A stretch of DNA of 64,000 nucleotides from an uncultured Bilophila sp. Lineage in GTDB: Bacteria > Desulfobacterota > Desulfovibrionia > Desulfovibrionales > Desulfovibrionaceae. The translations under genes were made by a program, and so were the position numbers. Below are positions 1-7,836 of this stretch, piece after piece (position 1 is the stretch's first letter; the number at the start of each line of letters is the position of its first letter). The notes beneath the pieces were generated by a model. That model was not told the DNA's origin, did not search any database, and worked only from the letters and a program-made list of their open reading frames with translations. The stretch lies in contig CAJUHZ010000005.1 in the NCBI GenBank assembly GCA_910585945.1, forward strand, positions 71,563 to 135,562. The letters are read 5' to 3'.

Positions 1-1
1 C

Positions 2-640
2 CCTTCCGCCGAAGATTCGGGCCGGGACAACCTGGCGGCCGCCATTGAGCCGGAACGCTTCAAGCGGCAGGTCATGCTGTTCCATGATATTTTCGCCTTC
101 AAAAAACTGGGAATCGCTTATGAAGACACCCCGGCCGGACGCGGAAGCATTGCGCTCGGGGAAATAGAAAGCGCGGCGCAAGAGCTGCATGTCGAACTGG
201 TGCGTTGTACCGACACCTTTGATGTGGAAAATGTCGCCCTGGCGTCCGAACGTCTGCTGGCCTGCCACAAAAAACTTGCGGAGGCAGACGTGGATGCGGT
301 CTACCTTACCTACAATGTGGGGATGCAACCGGATACCGTGGCAGGCGTGCTTCGTCCGCTGGCGGACGCACATATCCCCACATTCTCGCAACTTGGCGTG
401 CCGGAGGTGGAACACGGGGCGTTACTCAGCATTGCGCAATCCAGCGCGGCGGAAGAAGGCAGGTTCAGCGCGGATCTCATCAACGGAATTCTCCAGGGGG
501 CGCTTCCCAGAAATCTGTCCCAGATATTTGAAAGCCCGGTCAGCCTTGCCCTCAACCTGCGTATGGCAACCCTCATCGGCTGGAATCCTCCTCTGGAAAT
601 TCTTGCGGCTGTTGATGAATTCTATCGGAATATGAAATGA
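2..640 (+). CDS. ABC transporter substrate-binding protein (PF04392 type), 5' truncated by window edge
   Basis: The reading frame is open from base 2, before the first internal ATG at 74, so the gene begins outside the window. About 212 residues remain of a family that is usually about 320 long; the signal peptide and first lobe are missing. The visible part has the alternating sheet/helix pattern and the 'DAVYLTYNVGMQPDTVAG' and 'IPTFSQLGVPEVEHGALLSI' segments typical of the TrpX/DUF534 group of periplasmic binding proteins. These bind small organic solutes (aromatic amino acids in some members) for an ABC importer. The stop is at 638-640. Any permease and ATPase partners would lie upstream and are not visible, so the substrate is unknown. 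Confidence 0.8.
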   Translation, partial: PSAEDSGRDNLAAAIEPERFKRQVMLFHDIFAFKKLGIAYEDTPAGRGSIALGEIESAAQELHVELVRCTDTFDVENVALASERLLACHKKLAEADVDAVYLTYNVGMQPDTVAGVLRPLADAHIPTFSQLGVPEVEHGALLSIAQSSAAEEGRFSADLINGILQGALPRNLSQIFESPVSLALNLRMATLIGWNPPLEILAAVDEFYRNMK

Positions 641-762
641 GACAGTCCCCATTTCGCTGGTGCAAAGCCGCCGGACCAGTTTGTATCGCCACAAGACATT
701 CAAAGCCTTCTGCGTGGAATGGCCCCCTAAACAATAATACATCAATACATACCTCCTGAGGT

Positions 763-826
763 CATCCCTCATGAACTCGCCTGCTGCAAAGCCGCCTTTT
801 TGCGTCCGGCGTTTTCATGAGGGATG
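763..826 (+). repeat. R1 repeat copy (5' part) framed by a perfect 13-bp inverted repeat
   Basis: CATCCCTCATGAA (763-775) is the exact reverse complement of TTCATGAGGGATG (814-826). The loop carries the start of the R1 family (GCCTGCTGCAAAGCCG, then TTTTTGCGTCCGGCG) found elsewhere in this window. It lies in the 571-base non-coding stretch between the substrate-binding gene and the phosphoethanolamine transferase. That stretch also holds a candidate promoter at 935-962 and a weak hairpin at 1111-1139; I see no convincing gene in it. Confidence 0.7.
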
Positions 827-934
827 CCCCTAAGAATAAGAAAACAATCATTTTCTGACGTGGAAAAACCATCTTCCCATTTCAGATGATTCTTTGAACA
901 CATACGATTGCCTCAGAATCAGAGTTTGGCTGGC

Positions 935-962
935 TTGACAATCCAGGCAAATCTCGTATGTT
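935..962 (+). promoter_or_regulatory. candidate sigma-70 promoter
   Basis: A perfect -35 hexamer TTGACA (935-940) is followed after 16 bases by TATGTT (957-962). It points toward the phosphoethanolamine transferase gene, but about 250 bases upstream of its start and before a weak terminator-like hairpin, so its target is uncertain. Confidence 0.35.
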
Positions 963-1110
963 TTCCCCACATTTTTTTAGAACGGTATTATTTATCTTTA
1001 AATAAACCACCCGAAAAAATTTATGAAATGGCTTCTACCGTCAGACGAGGGCCTGATCTGGCTGCAAGATCGCCGGGAACGATCCGAAAAACATGCTTTT
1101 CGATGAAATG

Positions 1111-1139
1111 ATCCCCATGCATCGCTCGCGGGGATTTTA
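1111..1139 (+). terminator. weak terminator-like hairpin
   Basis: ATCCCC (1111-1116) pairs with GGGGAT (1130-1135) and is followed by TTTTA. The stem is short and the loop long. If active, it would separate the 935-962 promoter from the AT-rich leader (1136-1200) of the next gene. Confidence 0.3.
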
Positions 1140-1214
1140 TAAAATATACTGTATATAAAAATTATACGCTTAAAAATAGCAAAAAAACATATACTGCAAC
1201 GGAGAAGATATATG

Positions 1215-1245
<31 letters not shown>

Positions 1246-1309
1246 CAAACTTCAGGTAAAGCGCTTTATACATTGGCTTGCTTCAGGTATTGTACCAGCC
1301 TTTCTTTTA

Positions 1310-2911
1310 ATGTTTGGCAGTATTGAAATTTTATCTCTTATCAATGGGTATATTCTTTATTCAACAGGAACATCAAGCAGCATATGGAAATATGCAGGGC
1401 GCGAGGTCTTTTTTTCACTTACCTTGCTTTTACCAATACTGATTCCTGCATGGATCGGAAAAGTATACAGTATTTTCTTGTACCTGCTTCTGGCCCTATT
1501 GACCTCCATAAATTGGGTTCACGCTACACTTTATAATACTCCTGTCGCATCATACCTGTTCAGGATTCTCCAGGAAACCTATTTTACTGAAATTCAAGAG
1601 TTTATTCAGCAATTTTCGAGCTGGAACCTGATTTTTCCCGCCCTTGCGCCATTCATCCTGCCTCTTCCGTTTCTGATCCTGAGTATGAAAAAAAGGCCGG
1701 CTTCCATAAAAGATACATGGAGATCAAGCATTCTGATCATGGTTCTGATCCTGATCATTGCAGGCGTCACGGGAGTGAAGAAAACCCCACTTAAACTTGT
1801 TCACTGGCATTATATGGGCGATCTCGCTCTGGCATATATTTCCGAACAAAAAGAATATGCCATATTTACTAACAATATTACAAAAAATATAACCTTGCCG
1901 ACCGGCATTCACGGCCCTCAACAATCTGGACGTCTTATAGTCCTTATCATAGGCGAATCATCGGGGCGGCACCACTACGGTCTTTATGGATATCCCCGAA
2001 ATACAACTCCCAATCTTGTTGCCCGAAAAAAAGAACTCCTGGTTTTCTCTGATATCATTTCCCCGCATTCCCACACTATACCAGCCTTGAGCAAGGCATT
2101 GACCTTTGCCAATCATGAAGGCGATCCTATCGGATGCTCTGTTGTTGATGTACTGAAAGCGGCAGGATATTATGTGATCACGCTTTCAAATCAACCCCAG
2201 CTCGGGCAGCATGACACAGCAGCCAGCTGTCTCCTGGGGCGTGCTCATCAATCTCAATTTTTCAATACCGGCAATACCGACGGCTACTACACCGCTGCAA
2301 GTCATGATGGTGTCCTTGTAGAAGCATTGAAAAAAAGCATATCACGTTCTGGCAATATCGCAGTTATCCTTCACTTGATGGGAAATCATGGGAAATACAG
2401 CATGCGTTTTCCAAAGTCCATGACACGTTTTACGGATACGCCGCCTGATGCGGCGCAACATGCCTTGAGCAAAGGGCAAATTCGGGACATCAATGACTAC
2501 GACAACAGCATAGCATATACTGATCACGTTCTGGAACAACTTTTCCTGCTTCTTGAGGAAACTTCCCGCCCCACAGCGCTTCTGTATTTTTCGGATCATG
2601 GCGAAGCCCTATATGAAGATGGGCGAACAGGAGGCCACGCGGAAACAGCAGGTTCCCGCTTCATGTTTGAAATTCCGTTCCTTATATGGCTTTCCAAGGA
2701 ATATCAAAAGGAACGTCCCGGATTCTTTCAACAGGTTCAGGCATGGACAAAACGCCCGTGGCAAACGGATGACTTGATTTATCCGGTTCTGAACCTCGCG
2801 GGCATCACGTTTGATGGATACAAACCGGAAAAAGACCTGCTTTCTCCAGACTATGTGCAGGAAAAAAGAGTACTTGGCAATAAGGACTACGATATCTTGT
2901 TTCAGAAATAA
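1310..2911 (+). CDS. phosphoethanolamine transferase (EptA/CptA-like), probably phase-variable and OFF in this sequence
   Basis: This inner-membrane enzyme family moves phosphoethanolamine from phosphatidylethanolamine to lipid A or LPS sugars. An N-terminal block of membrane segments is followed by a periplasmic sulfatase-type domain: 'IIGESSGRHHYGLYGYPRN' (metal-binding Glu), 'SPHSHTIPALSKAL' (likely Thr nucleophile) and 'FSDHGEALYEDGRTGGH' (Asp/His metal ligands). The frame stays open upstream of ATG 1310 and encodes KRFIHWLASGIVPAFLL, the missing first half of membrane segment 1, and then the GA tract. No start codon lies in that frame upstream. The ATG at 1212, with a good ribosome site, is one frame off: it now gives M-P-(RE)n-R-A-N-F-R and stops at 1257. 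Losing one GA unit or gaining two would join ATG 1212 to this frame. Translation from 1310 would give a protein with a cut first membrane segment. Family assignment is secure; the switch is inferred. Confidence 0.92.
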   Translation: MFGSIEILSLINGYILYSTGTSSSIWKYAGREVFFSLTLLLPILIPAWIGKVYSIFLYLLLALLTSINWVHATLYNTPVASYLFRILQETYFTEIQEFIQQFSSWNLIFPALAPFILPLPFLILSMKKRPASIKDTWRSSILIMVLILIIAGVTGVKKTPLKLVHWHYMGDLALAYISEQKEYAIFTNNITKNITLPTGIHGPQQSGRLIVLIIGESSGRHHYGLYGYPRNTTPNLVARKKELLVFSDIISPHSHTIPALSKALTFANHEGDPIGCSVVDVLKAAGYYVITLSNQPQLGQHDTAASCLLGRAHQSQFFNTGNTDGYYTAASHDGVLVEALKKSISRSGNIAVILHLMGNHGKYSMRFPKSMTRFTDTPPDAAQHALSKGQIRDINDYDNSIAYTDHVLEQLFLLLEETSRPTALLYFSDHGEALYEDGRTGGHAETAGSRFMFEIPFLIWLSKEYQKERPGFFQQVQAWTKRPWQTDDLIYPVLNLAGITFDGYKPEKDLLSPDYVQEKRVLGNKDYDILFQK

Positions 2912-3012
2912 GAAATATCCGTGTCCTAGAGAAAATGTACTTTGAAATTTTCCAATTTCAGAGTTTGAAGGCAGGCATTAAAAACGCAAACAAATTATGA
3001 TGGGAGTCTGTT

Positions 3013-3822
3013 ATGCAAAAAATCTCAGTCACTGCTATAAAAAGAATTATTTTATCATGTTTGATGATAGCATCAATAATTATACTATATAGAACTTATA
3101 ACAAAATATTTTATTATACAAATCAGAACATACAACCTTTTTCCAATCTTACATATCATGTTTCAAAATCTTTGGATATTCCTGATGGAATATGGCTCCA
3201 CAGGGTCAACAGCCCGGAACGGGCAAAATATTTTTTGAACAGTTTTTCCGGATTTGAAATGGATATATACTATGACGATACAAAAAACATATTTAATGTC
3301 GATCATGACAATAGAGACTATAATACTACGCTCTACGATATGTTTTCAGTAATAAAAGACCGGAAATATGTCTGGATATGGCTTGATTTTAAAAATCTGA
3401 ACAATGCAAACAAGGAAAAAGCCAATTTACGACTTAATGAATTGATCTCTATTTTTTCCATACCAAAAGAACATATTATTGTAGAGTCACCTGCCATTGA
3501 ACAGCTTAAGATCTTTACGGATGACGGATATCCTACCAGCTTTTATTTTACTCCGCCATCCGGAGAGAGCTGGCGGGAAAAAATGGAACTCGTGCGAGCG
3601 CGCTTCTATGCTTCCGGAGTTACGGCAGTTTCTTCGGACTTGTGTCACTATGATATTGTCAAGGCGGCCTTTTCCAATGTTCCCTGGCTGTTTTGGGATC
3701 TGAAAAGCTACAACCGCCGGAACATTCTCACGTTTATCGCCGGACACATCCGCCGTCTGCTTTTGTTCAATGAACCCAATGTCAGAGTACTTCTGGTCGG
3801 AGAACAGAAAATATTGCGCTGA
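3013..3822 (+). CDS. membrane-anchored GDPD-like (glycerophosphodiester phosphodiesterase superfamily) protein
   Basis: A 269-residue protein with one N-terminal membrane segment (about residues 10-27) and the rest outside the cytoplasm. 'GFEMDIYYDD' (80-89) and 'FNVDHD' (94-99) resemble the Glu/Asp metal site and HD motif of GDPD/PI-PLC-like TIM barrels, and 'WIWLDFKNL' (121-129) resembles the next strand. It could cleave glycerophosphodiester or related phosphodiesters at the cell surface. Start ATG 3013 has GGGAG eight bases before it. It follows the phosphoethanolamine transferase by about 100 bases, with no clear terminator between, only an AT-rich hairpin near 2941-2966. Both genes are AT-rich compared with their neighbours, which suggests they were acquired together. 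Activity and substrate are not proven by sequence. Confidence 0.7.
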   Translation: MQKISVTAIKRIILSCLMIASIIILYRTYNKIFYYTNQNIQPFSNLTYHVSKSLDIPDGIWLHRVNSPERAKYFLNSFSGFEMDIYYDDTKNIFNVDHDNRDYNTTLYDMFSVIKDRKYVWIWLDFKNLNNANKEKANLRLNELISIFSIPKEHIIVESPAIEQLKIFTDDGYPTSFYFTPPSGESWREKMELVRARFYASGVTAVSSDLCHYDIVKAAFSNVPWLFWDLKSYNRRNILTFIAGHIRRLLLFNEPNVRVLLVGEQKILR

Positions 3823-3986
3823 GTATTATATCAGGCAGTACCTGGAATGAGATAAGCACCGTAAAATTTTCACACGCTTGCAACAGCCGGCCTGCATCGG
3901 CTTTGGCGCTGCCAGAGACGGCAACGCCAATCCTGTGGGCTGGCTGGGGCGAGAATCCCGGCTGCAAAGTTCTGTTTCATGAGTGT

Positions 3987-4004
3987 CGGCAAGATGCTTT
4001 GCCG
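3987..4004 (-). terminator. possible hflX transcription stop hairpin
   Basis: CGGCAA (3987-3992) pairs with TTGCCG (3999-4004) just after the hflX stop codon on the minus strand. There is no T-run. The rest of 3823-4011 holds no gene that I can support. Confidence 0.3.
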
Positions 4005-4011
4005 GCGTCTA

Positions 4012-5661
4012 TCACCCCTCGGCGCAAGCGGCCGGGAGAGGACGTTCCCACCTCACCGCTGCCTCTATGCGTCGGGAAAGCGTATCCATACCCTCGCCTG
4101 TGGCCGCCGCCGCAAAAATCGCATCCGGCCAGCGTTGGCGCAGATTGTCTTGAGCTTCCCGATCCAGGCGGTCGCACTTGTTCAAGACCATGAGCCGGGG
4201 CACGGCGAGCAGATCCATGTCCGCAAGAATATTTTCCACCGCGGCTATCTGACGATCCAGATCGGGGTGCGAGGCGTCAGCCACATGGATGAGCAGATCG
4301 GCGGCGGAGAGTTCTTCCAGCGTCGCCTGAAAGGCCTCGGTCAACTCTTTGGGAAGATTGCGGATGAAACCCACGGTATCCGCCAGCACAAGCTCATGCT
4401 CCCTGGGAAAGCGCAGACGTCGGGTTGTCGGGTCCAGCGTGGCGAAAAGCTTGTCCTCGGCCAGCACGTCGGACCGGGTGAGCGTGTTGAGCAGGGTGGA
4501 CTTTCCCGCATTGGTGTAGCCTACCAGCGCGGCAACAGGCAGTCCCTGCCGGGATCGTCTGGCGCGAGTGAAAGCGCGCTGTTTGCGAAGTTCCTCAAGT
4601 TCCTTGCGGATTTTGGCGATACGCTCTCTCGCGCGCCGTCTGTCCGTCTCAAGCTTGGTCTCGCCCGGCCCGCGTCCGCCGATACCGCCCATAAGACGGT
4701 CCATGGCCCGGTTTTTCCCTGCCAGACGCGGTTGCGTGTATTGAAGCTGGGCCATTTCCACCTGAAGCTTGCCCGCCCGCGTGCTGGCGCGCCGGGCAAA
4801 AATATCCAGGATAAGCTGGGTACGATCCAGCACCTTGCGCTCAGTCGTCTCCGAAAGGCTGTTGAGTTGCGCCGGGGTCAATTCGCCATCAAAGACAATA
4901 AGCGAGGCTTGCCCCTGCAAAGCAAGCACCTCAAGCTCGGCCAGTTTGCCTTTGCCCAGAATATGCCGGGGATGAACGCCGGCAACGCGCTGAATGAGCG
5001 TTCCCGTAACCGTGATACCGGCTGTGCGCGCCAGTTCGGCAAGCTCGTCAAGACGTTTTTCCTGCACGCTACGGGGCGCGGCATCGACGGAAACAAGAAC
5101 GGCCCGGACCGTACTTTCGCCGGCTCCGCCTTCCCCGCGCATTGCAGGGCCGGCCGCGCCAGTCACGTCATTCGCCTCGGACAGTACACGGGCCAGTTCA
5201 GCCTCAAGGGCCTCCACTTCGGCGGTAAAGTCGATCTCCACCCGATCCCATGCTGTCAGGGGATGTACGCGGTACGGTGTTTGGGTGGCATTGGGGGGCA
5301 GAAGGTGAGCGCTTTGGAACGAGACAGGCTCGCCGTAGTCATTGACAGTGAGCACTGCAATGCTGTCCAGACGCAGAAAAAGAAGATCCATCAGGTCTTC
5401 CTGAGACAGCCCCTCCGGGGAAAGGTGGGTGTGCATCAACCGCACCCCGCGCATACGAGCGCTCCCTCCACGGCCGCGGGGCAGTTCAGGGATCAGAATG
5501 GACCCCGGTTCCCCCACCAGAACCAGTTCCACTTTACCCTGTCGATCGAGCACAAGGCCGATCTGTCGCCCCAGAGAACGAGACAGGGCCGCGATCTCCC
5601 GCGCCTGATCCGTGCTGTAACCACCCCGTACAGGATAGCGACGCTGCCCCAAACGGGTCAA
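4012..5661 (-). CDS. hflX: ribosome-splitting GTPase HflX
   Basis: HflX binds the 50S subunit and splits stalled or stressed ribosomes. Order: an extra N-terminal region typical of the long HflX form (about 1-180), the HflX N-terminal domain with 'GVHPRHILGKGKLAEL' (228-243), the helical linker with 'GGIGGRGPGETKLETDRR' (325-342), then the G domain with P-loop GYTNAGKS (381-388), DTVGF (428-432) and NKCD (494-497). The start used is a TTG at 5661. The frame is open further, to a TGA at 5722-5724, and encodes GRTAGLKPSQIKAL, which looks like the conserved start of such proteins. No ATG, GTG or TTG lies there in frame. A well-placed ATG (5725, after AGGGGG) is one base out of frame. The true start is therefore unclear: a non-canonical start or a small frameshift. 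Confidence 0.95.
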   Translation of the reverse strand: MTRLGQRRYPVRGGYSTDQAREIAALSRSLGRQIGLVLDRQGKVELVLVGEPGSILIPELPRGRGGSARMRGVRLMHTHLSPEGLSQEDLMDLLFLRLDSIAVLTVNDYGEPVSFQSAHLLPPNATQTPYRVHPLTAWDRVEIDFTAEVEALEAELARVLSEANDVTGAAGPAMRGEGGAGESTVRAVLVSVDAAPRSVQEKRLDELAELARTAGITVTGTLIQRVAGVHPRHILGKGKLAELEVLALQGQASLIVFDGELTPAQLNSLSETTERKVLDRTQLILDIFARRASTRAGKLQVEMAQLQYTQPRLAGKNRAMDRLMGGIGGRGPGETKLETDRRRARERIAKIRKELEELRKQRAFTRARRSRQGLPVAALVGYTNAGKSTLLNTLTRSDVLAEDKLFATLDPTTRRLRFPREHELVLADTVGFIRNLPKELTEAFQATLEELSAADLLIHVADASHPDLDRQIAAVENILADMDLLAVPRLMVLNKCDRLDREAQDNLRQRWPDAIFAAAATGEGMDTLSRRIEAAVRWERPLPAACAEG

Positions 5662-5760
5662 TGCCTTGATCTGGCTCGGTTTCAGTCCTGCTGTTCTGCC
5701 TTCCAGTCGTGTGGCGATGGATCATCCCCCTATGTCGGCTTTTGAGGACAGCGTTCCAAG

Positions 5761-5913
5761 GTCAGACCGCATGCAAACGCCGTCCGCAAAAAGCCGGGGT
5801 TTTCCGGCCGGCAAGGGTCAAACAGCGGCCGAAGCTGTCTTGAACATACAGTCAATATTGGCTCGCAACGCCGCCGGCCGCAAAAACGGCCTTGCAGCAG
5901 GCGGGTTCATGCG
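5761..5913 (-). repeat. R1 dispersed repeat, near full-length copy
   Basis: Read on the minus strand from 5913, it matches the copy at 52532-52690 nearly end to end. Shared blocks include CCGCCTG-TGCAA-GCC, TTTTTGCG-CCGGCG-CGTTGC, CCAA-ATTGAC, ATGTTCAA, CCCTTGCCGGCCG and CGGACGGCGTT, ending in GGTCTGAC. It lies between hflX and the R2 repeat in a gene-free stretch of about 420 bases. Confidence 0.85.
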
Positions 5914-5937
5914 AGCTTCCTCTGACAAGCCCTCCTA

Positions 5938-6064
5938 GCGTCTAATTGCAAAAATTCTTCGCATAAGCATGTGAAGAAATTTTGCAGGATCGTTCGCGAA
6001 AAAGCCTTGTTTTTCGCTCACTCACGGCGACTACACCGCCGCAAAACCCTTACGGGTTTTCTAA
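5938..6064 (+). repeat. R2 structured repeat, copy 1
   Basis: This shares long blocks with 24421-24546: ATTGCAAAAAT-CTTCGCATAA, GCAGGATCGTTCGCGAAAAA, TTTTTCGCTCACTCACGGCG and ACCGCCGCAAAACCCTTACG. Successive hairpins are visible: GCAAAAATTCTTC against GAAGAAATTTTGC, GCGAAAAA against TTTTTCGC, GGCG against CGCC, and AAAACCC-TTAC-GGGTTTT. No coding capacity is apparent. Confidence 0.85.
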
Positions 6065-6113
6065 TGGCGGTTTGCTCGCTTGTTCGGCACGGGCGTCCGC
6101 TCTCGCGGCCGCC

Positions 6114-6147
6114 GAGCGTTTACCCACTATTCATTGGGAAAACGCTC
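6114..6147 (-). terminator. ssb 3'-end hairpin overlapping the stop codon
   Basis: GAGCGTTTACCCA (6114-6126) pairs with TGGGAAAACGCTC (6135-6147), with one mismatch. Its edge is the last base of the ssb stop codon (6147-6149). There is no T-run, so it may be a stop or an mRNA-stabilising hairpin. Confidence 0.5.
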
Positions 6148-6644
6148 TAAAACGGCACGTCATCCATGCCGCTCGCTTCGGAAGGGAAGGCCGGTCCCAG
6201 ATCTTCATAGTCATCCTGACGCGGCTGTTGCCGCTGGGGTTGCGGGCGGCCCCCCGACTGCCCGGCAGGAGCGCGCTTGGGGCCGGCATATCCGCCCTGC
6301 TCTCCGCCGTCGGCCGCTCCCCGCCGATCCAGAAACTGCACGCGCTGAGCACGAATTTCCGTAGTGTAGCGATCCTGCCCCTGCTGATCCTGCCATTTTC
6401 GGGTTTGCAGATTGCCCTCGACATAGACAAGGCTTCCCTTCCCCAGGTATTGGGCGCAATTCTCGGCGGCGCGCTGAAAAACCACCACACGGTGCCACTC
6501 GGCACGATCAACCTTGTTGCCGTCCCGATCCGTATACGATTCATCAGTAGCGATATTGAGATTGCAAATCGGACTGCCGGACTGCGTGTAGCGCAGTTCC
6601 GGATCGCGGCCCAGTCTGCCGATGATCATGACTTTGTTCAGCAT
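6147..6644 (-). CDS. ssb: single-stranded DNA-binding protein SSB
   Basis: SSB binds single-stranded DNA in replication, repair and recombination. The 165-residue protein starts with 'MLNKVMIIGRLGRDPELRY', has the OB-fold core to about residue 110 ('WHRVVVFQRAAENCAQYLGKGSLVYVEGNLQTRKW'), a Gln/Pro/Gly-rich linker, and the acidic tip DDVPF that recruits partner proteins. The ATG at 6644 is chosen over a longer open frame because AGGAG lies eight bases upstream and the family begins here. It is the last gene of a minus-strand run that includes the acetyl-CoA carboxylase genes; a 70-base gap separates it from the small gene upstream. Confidence 0.97.
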   Translation of the reverse strand: MLNKVMIIGRLGRDPELRYTQSGSPICNLNIATDESYTDRDGNKVDRAEWHRVVVFQRAAENCAQYLGKGSLVYVEGNLQTRKWQDQQGQDRYTTEIRAQRVQFLDRRGAADGGEQGGYAGPKRAPAGQSGGRPQPQRQQPRQDDYEDLGPAFPSEASGMDDVPF

Positions 6645-6714
6645 TCCATTCTCCTTGCGGTCATACTGCCCCGCATGACCAAAAACCAGCAGGAAAGGTT
6701 GCCCTCCACCGCCC

Positions 6715-7059
6715 TTACGCCGGCGGGGCCTGTTCTTCAAGCAGGGAAAGCGCGTCTTCCAGCGCGTCGCTCAGCCTGTTGGCCTCGCGGGGGTTCCAGT
6801 CCGCCAGAGCCTGTTCAAGCTGGTTCCGCAGATCTCCGACACGCCCGATGCCCTCACGCAGGCGATCGGCCACCGCCTTCGGCCAATCTTCAAACCCCAG
6901 ACCGTTCTCCAGCGCCGTCACCAGTTCCAGCACGCCTCGCTTTTCACCCGGATAGGGCGGCCGGGGCCATGCCAGAGCGGAAAGACCTTCCCAGCTTCTT
7001 TTGACGTCATCCTCATTGTACGTCCAGGCGCTGACCCGAATCTGAAGCACTTTCCCCAT
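6715..7059 (-). CDS. small protein of unknown function
   Basis: This is a 114-residue, mostly helical, acidic protein with no motif that I recognise ('MGKVLQIRVSAWTYNEDDVKRSWEGL', then Leu/Glu/Ala-rich helices). The ATG at 7059 has AGGA seven bases before it and lies three bases after the stop of the biotinyl-like gene, so the two are surely co-transcribed. The position in the acetyl-CoA carboxylase operon suggests a link to that complex, but nothing in the sequence shows a reaction. No signal peptide or membrane segment is visible. Confidence 0.75.
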   Translation of the reverse strand: MGKVLQIRVSAWTYNEDDVKRSWEGLSALAWPRPPYPGEKRGVLELVTALENGLGFEDWPKAVADRLREGIGRVGDLRNQLEQALADWNPREANRLSDALEDALSLLEEQAPPA

Positions 7060-7062
7060 GAC

Positions 7063-7713
7063 TCAATCCTGTTCTTCCCAGTCCATGCGCACCTTGCGCA
7101 CCACTTCCTCAATCTGCTGGACCTGATCAGGCGGGCAAACGCCAATCAGCGGCTGACCGGCATCCACGTTTTCATTGTGCTGAAAATACACGGCGTAAAT
7201 GACCCCCGCCGGTCCGGTGTAGTACAGGGGCGTTTCCCGTTTCATTCTTGAAACAATGAACAGTTCCATGCCGTCATGCACCGACACGGAGCTGCACCCG
7301 GAAACCTTTACCTTGGTGTCGACTTGCGGAACAAAATAATACTTTGCCCGTTCCGGCGCGGTAAAAAGGTGCAGGGCCTGCTGGAGCAGAATACGCAAAA
7401 CCTCATCCTTGGAGCGGAAATGCCTGACTGTCGCAAGGGACGTGCCGGCTTCGACAAAGCAGCCCTCAAGTTCCGTGCGCAGCGCGCTGACTTCGCCTTT
7501 CTGGGAAGCCGCAATGGGCTTCGGGTTGCGCTCCCGGTCGAGCGTCGCGATCAATGTCCCCGGCTTTTCCTTCCAGGTTCCGGAAGGGCCGCTCACCTTG
7601 TCGCCGACTTTCAGGGGACCGAATGTCACCACCCCTGTGTGCGGCGCCGTGATCATCACTTCCTCATAGGGAGAAGCTTTGATTTCTTCAAGAAGTTTGG
7701 TGAAATCTATCAT
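7063..7713 (-). CDS. biotinyl/lipoyl-like protein of the acetyl-CoA carboxylase cluster
   Basis: A 216-residue protein with two stretches that look like barrel-sandwich (biotinyl-domain) strands: 'ITAPHTGVVTFGPLKVGDKV' (about 21-40) and, near the C terminus, 'GPAGVIYAVYFQHNENVDAGQPLIGV'. The usual biotin-acceptor motif (A/V)MKM is absent, so either another lysine is used or the protein is a non-biotinylated scaffold. In a cluster with biotin carboxylase and the fused carboxyltransferase it is the only candidate carrier. ATG 7713 has a weak AAGAGAG ribosome site. The function is inferred mainly from context. Confidence 0.75.
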   Translation of the reverse strand: MIDFTKLLEEIKASPYEEVMITAPHTGVVTFGPLKVGDKVSGPSGTWKEKPGTLIATLDRERNPKPIAASQKGEVSALRTELEGCFVEAGTSLATVRHFRSKDEVLRILLQQALHLFTAPERAKYYFVPQVDTKVKVSGCSSVSVHDGMELFIVSRMKRETPLYYTGPAGVIYAVYFQHNENVDAGQPLIGVCPPDQVQQIEEVVRKVRMDWEEQD

Positions 7714-7836
7714 TTATGACGCTCTCTTCATCATACCGTGTTGCAGATGCTCATGCCGGCGAAGAACGCCTGGCCTCCCGCGGGAAGTGGCAAACGCGCG
7801 GCGCGGACGCCGCAAGCCACCGGGAAACGCCACGGG

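Noticed and set aside
908..1111. 67-codon plus-strand frame upstream of the phosphoethanolamine transferase
   Set aside because: No ribosome site, starts before the candidate promoter, and no recognisable protein features. A 27-codon alternative at 1023 (MKWLLPSDEGLIWLQ...) looks more protein-like but also lacks a ribosome site.
3979..5745. 588-codon frame opposite hflX
   Set aside because: Shadow frame; HflX GTPase motifs lie on the minus strand and this translation has no domain.
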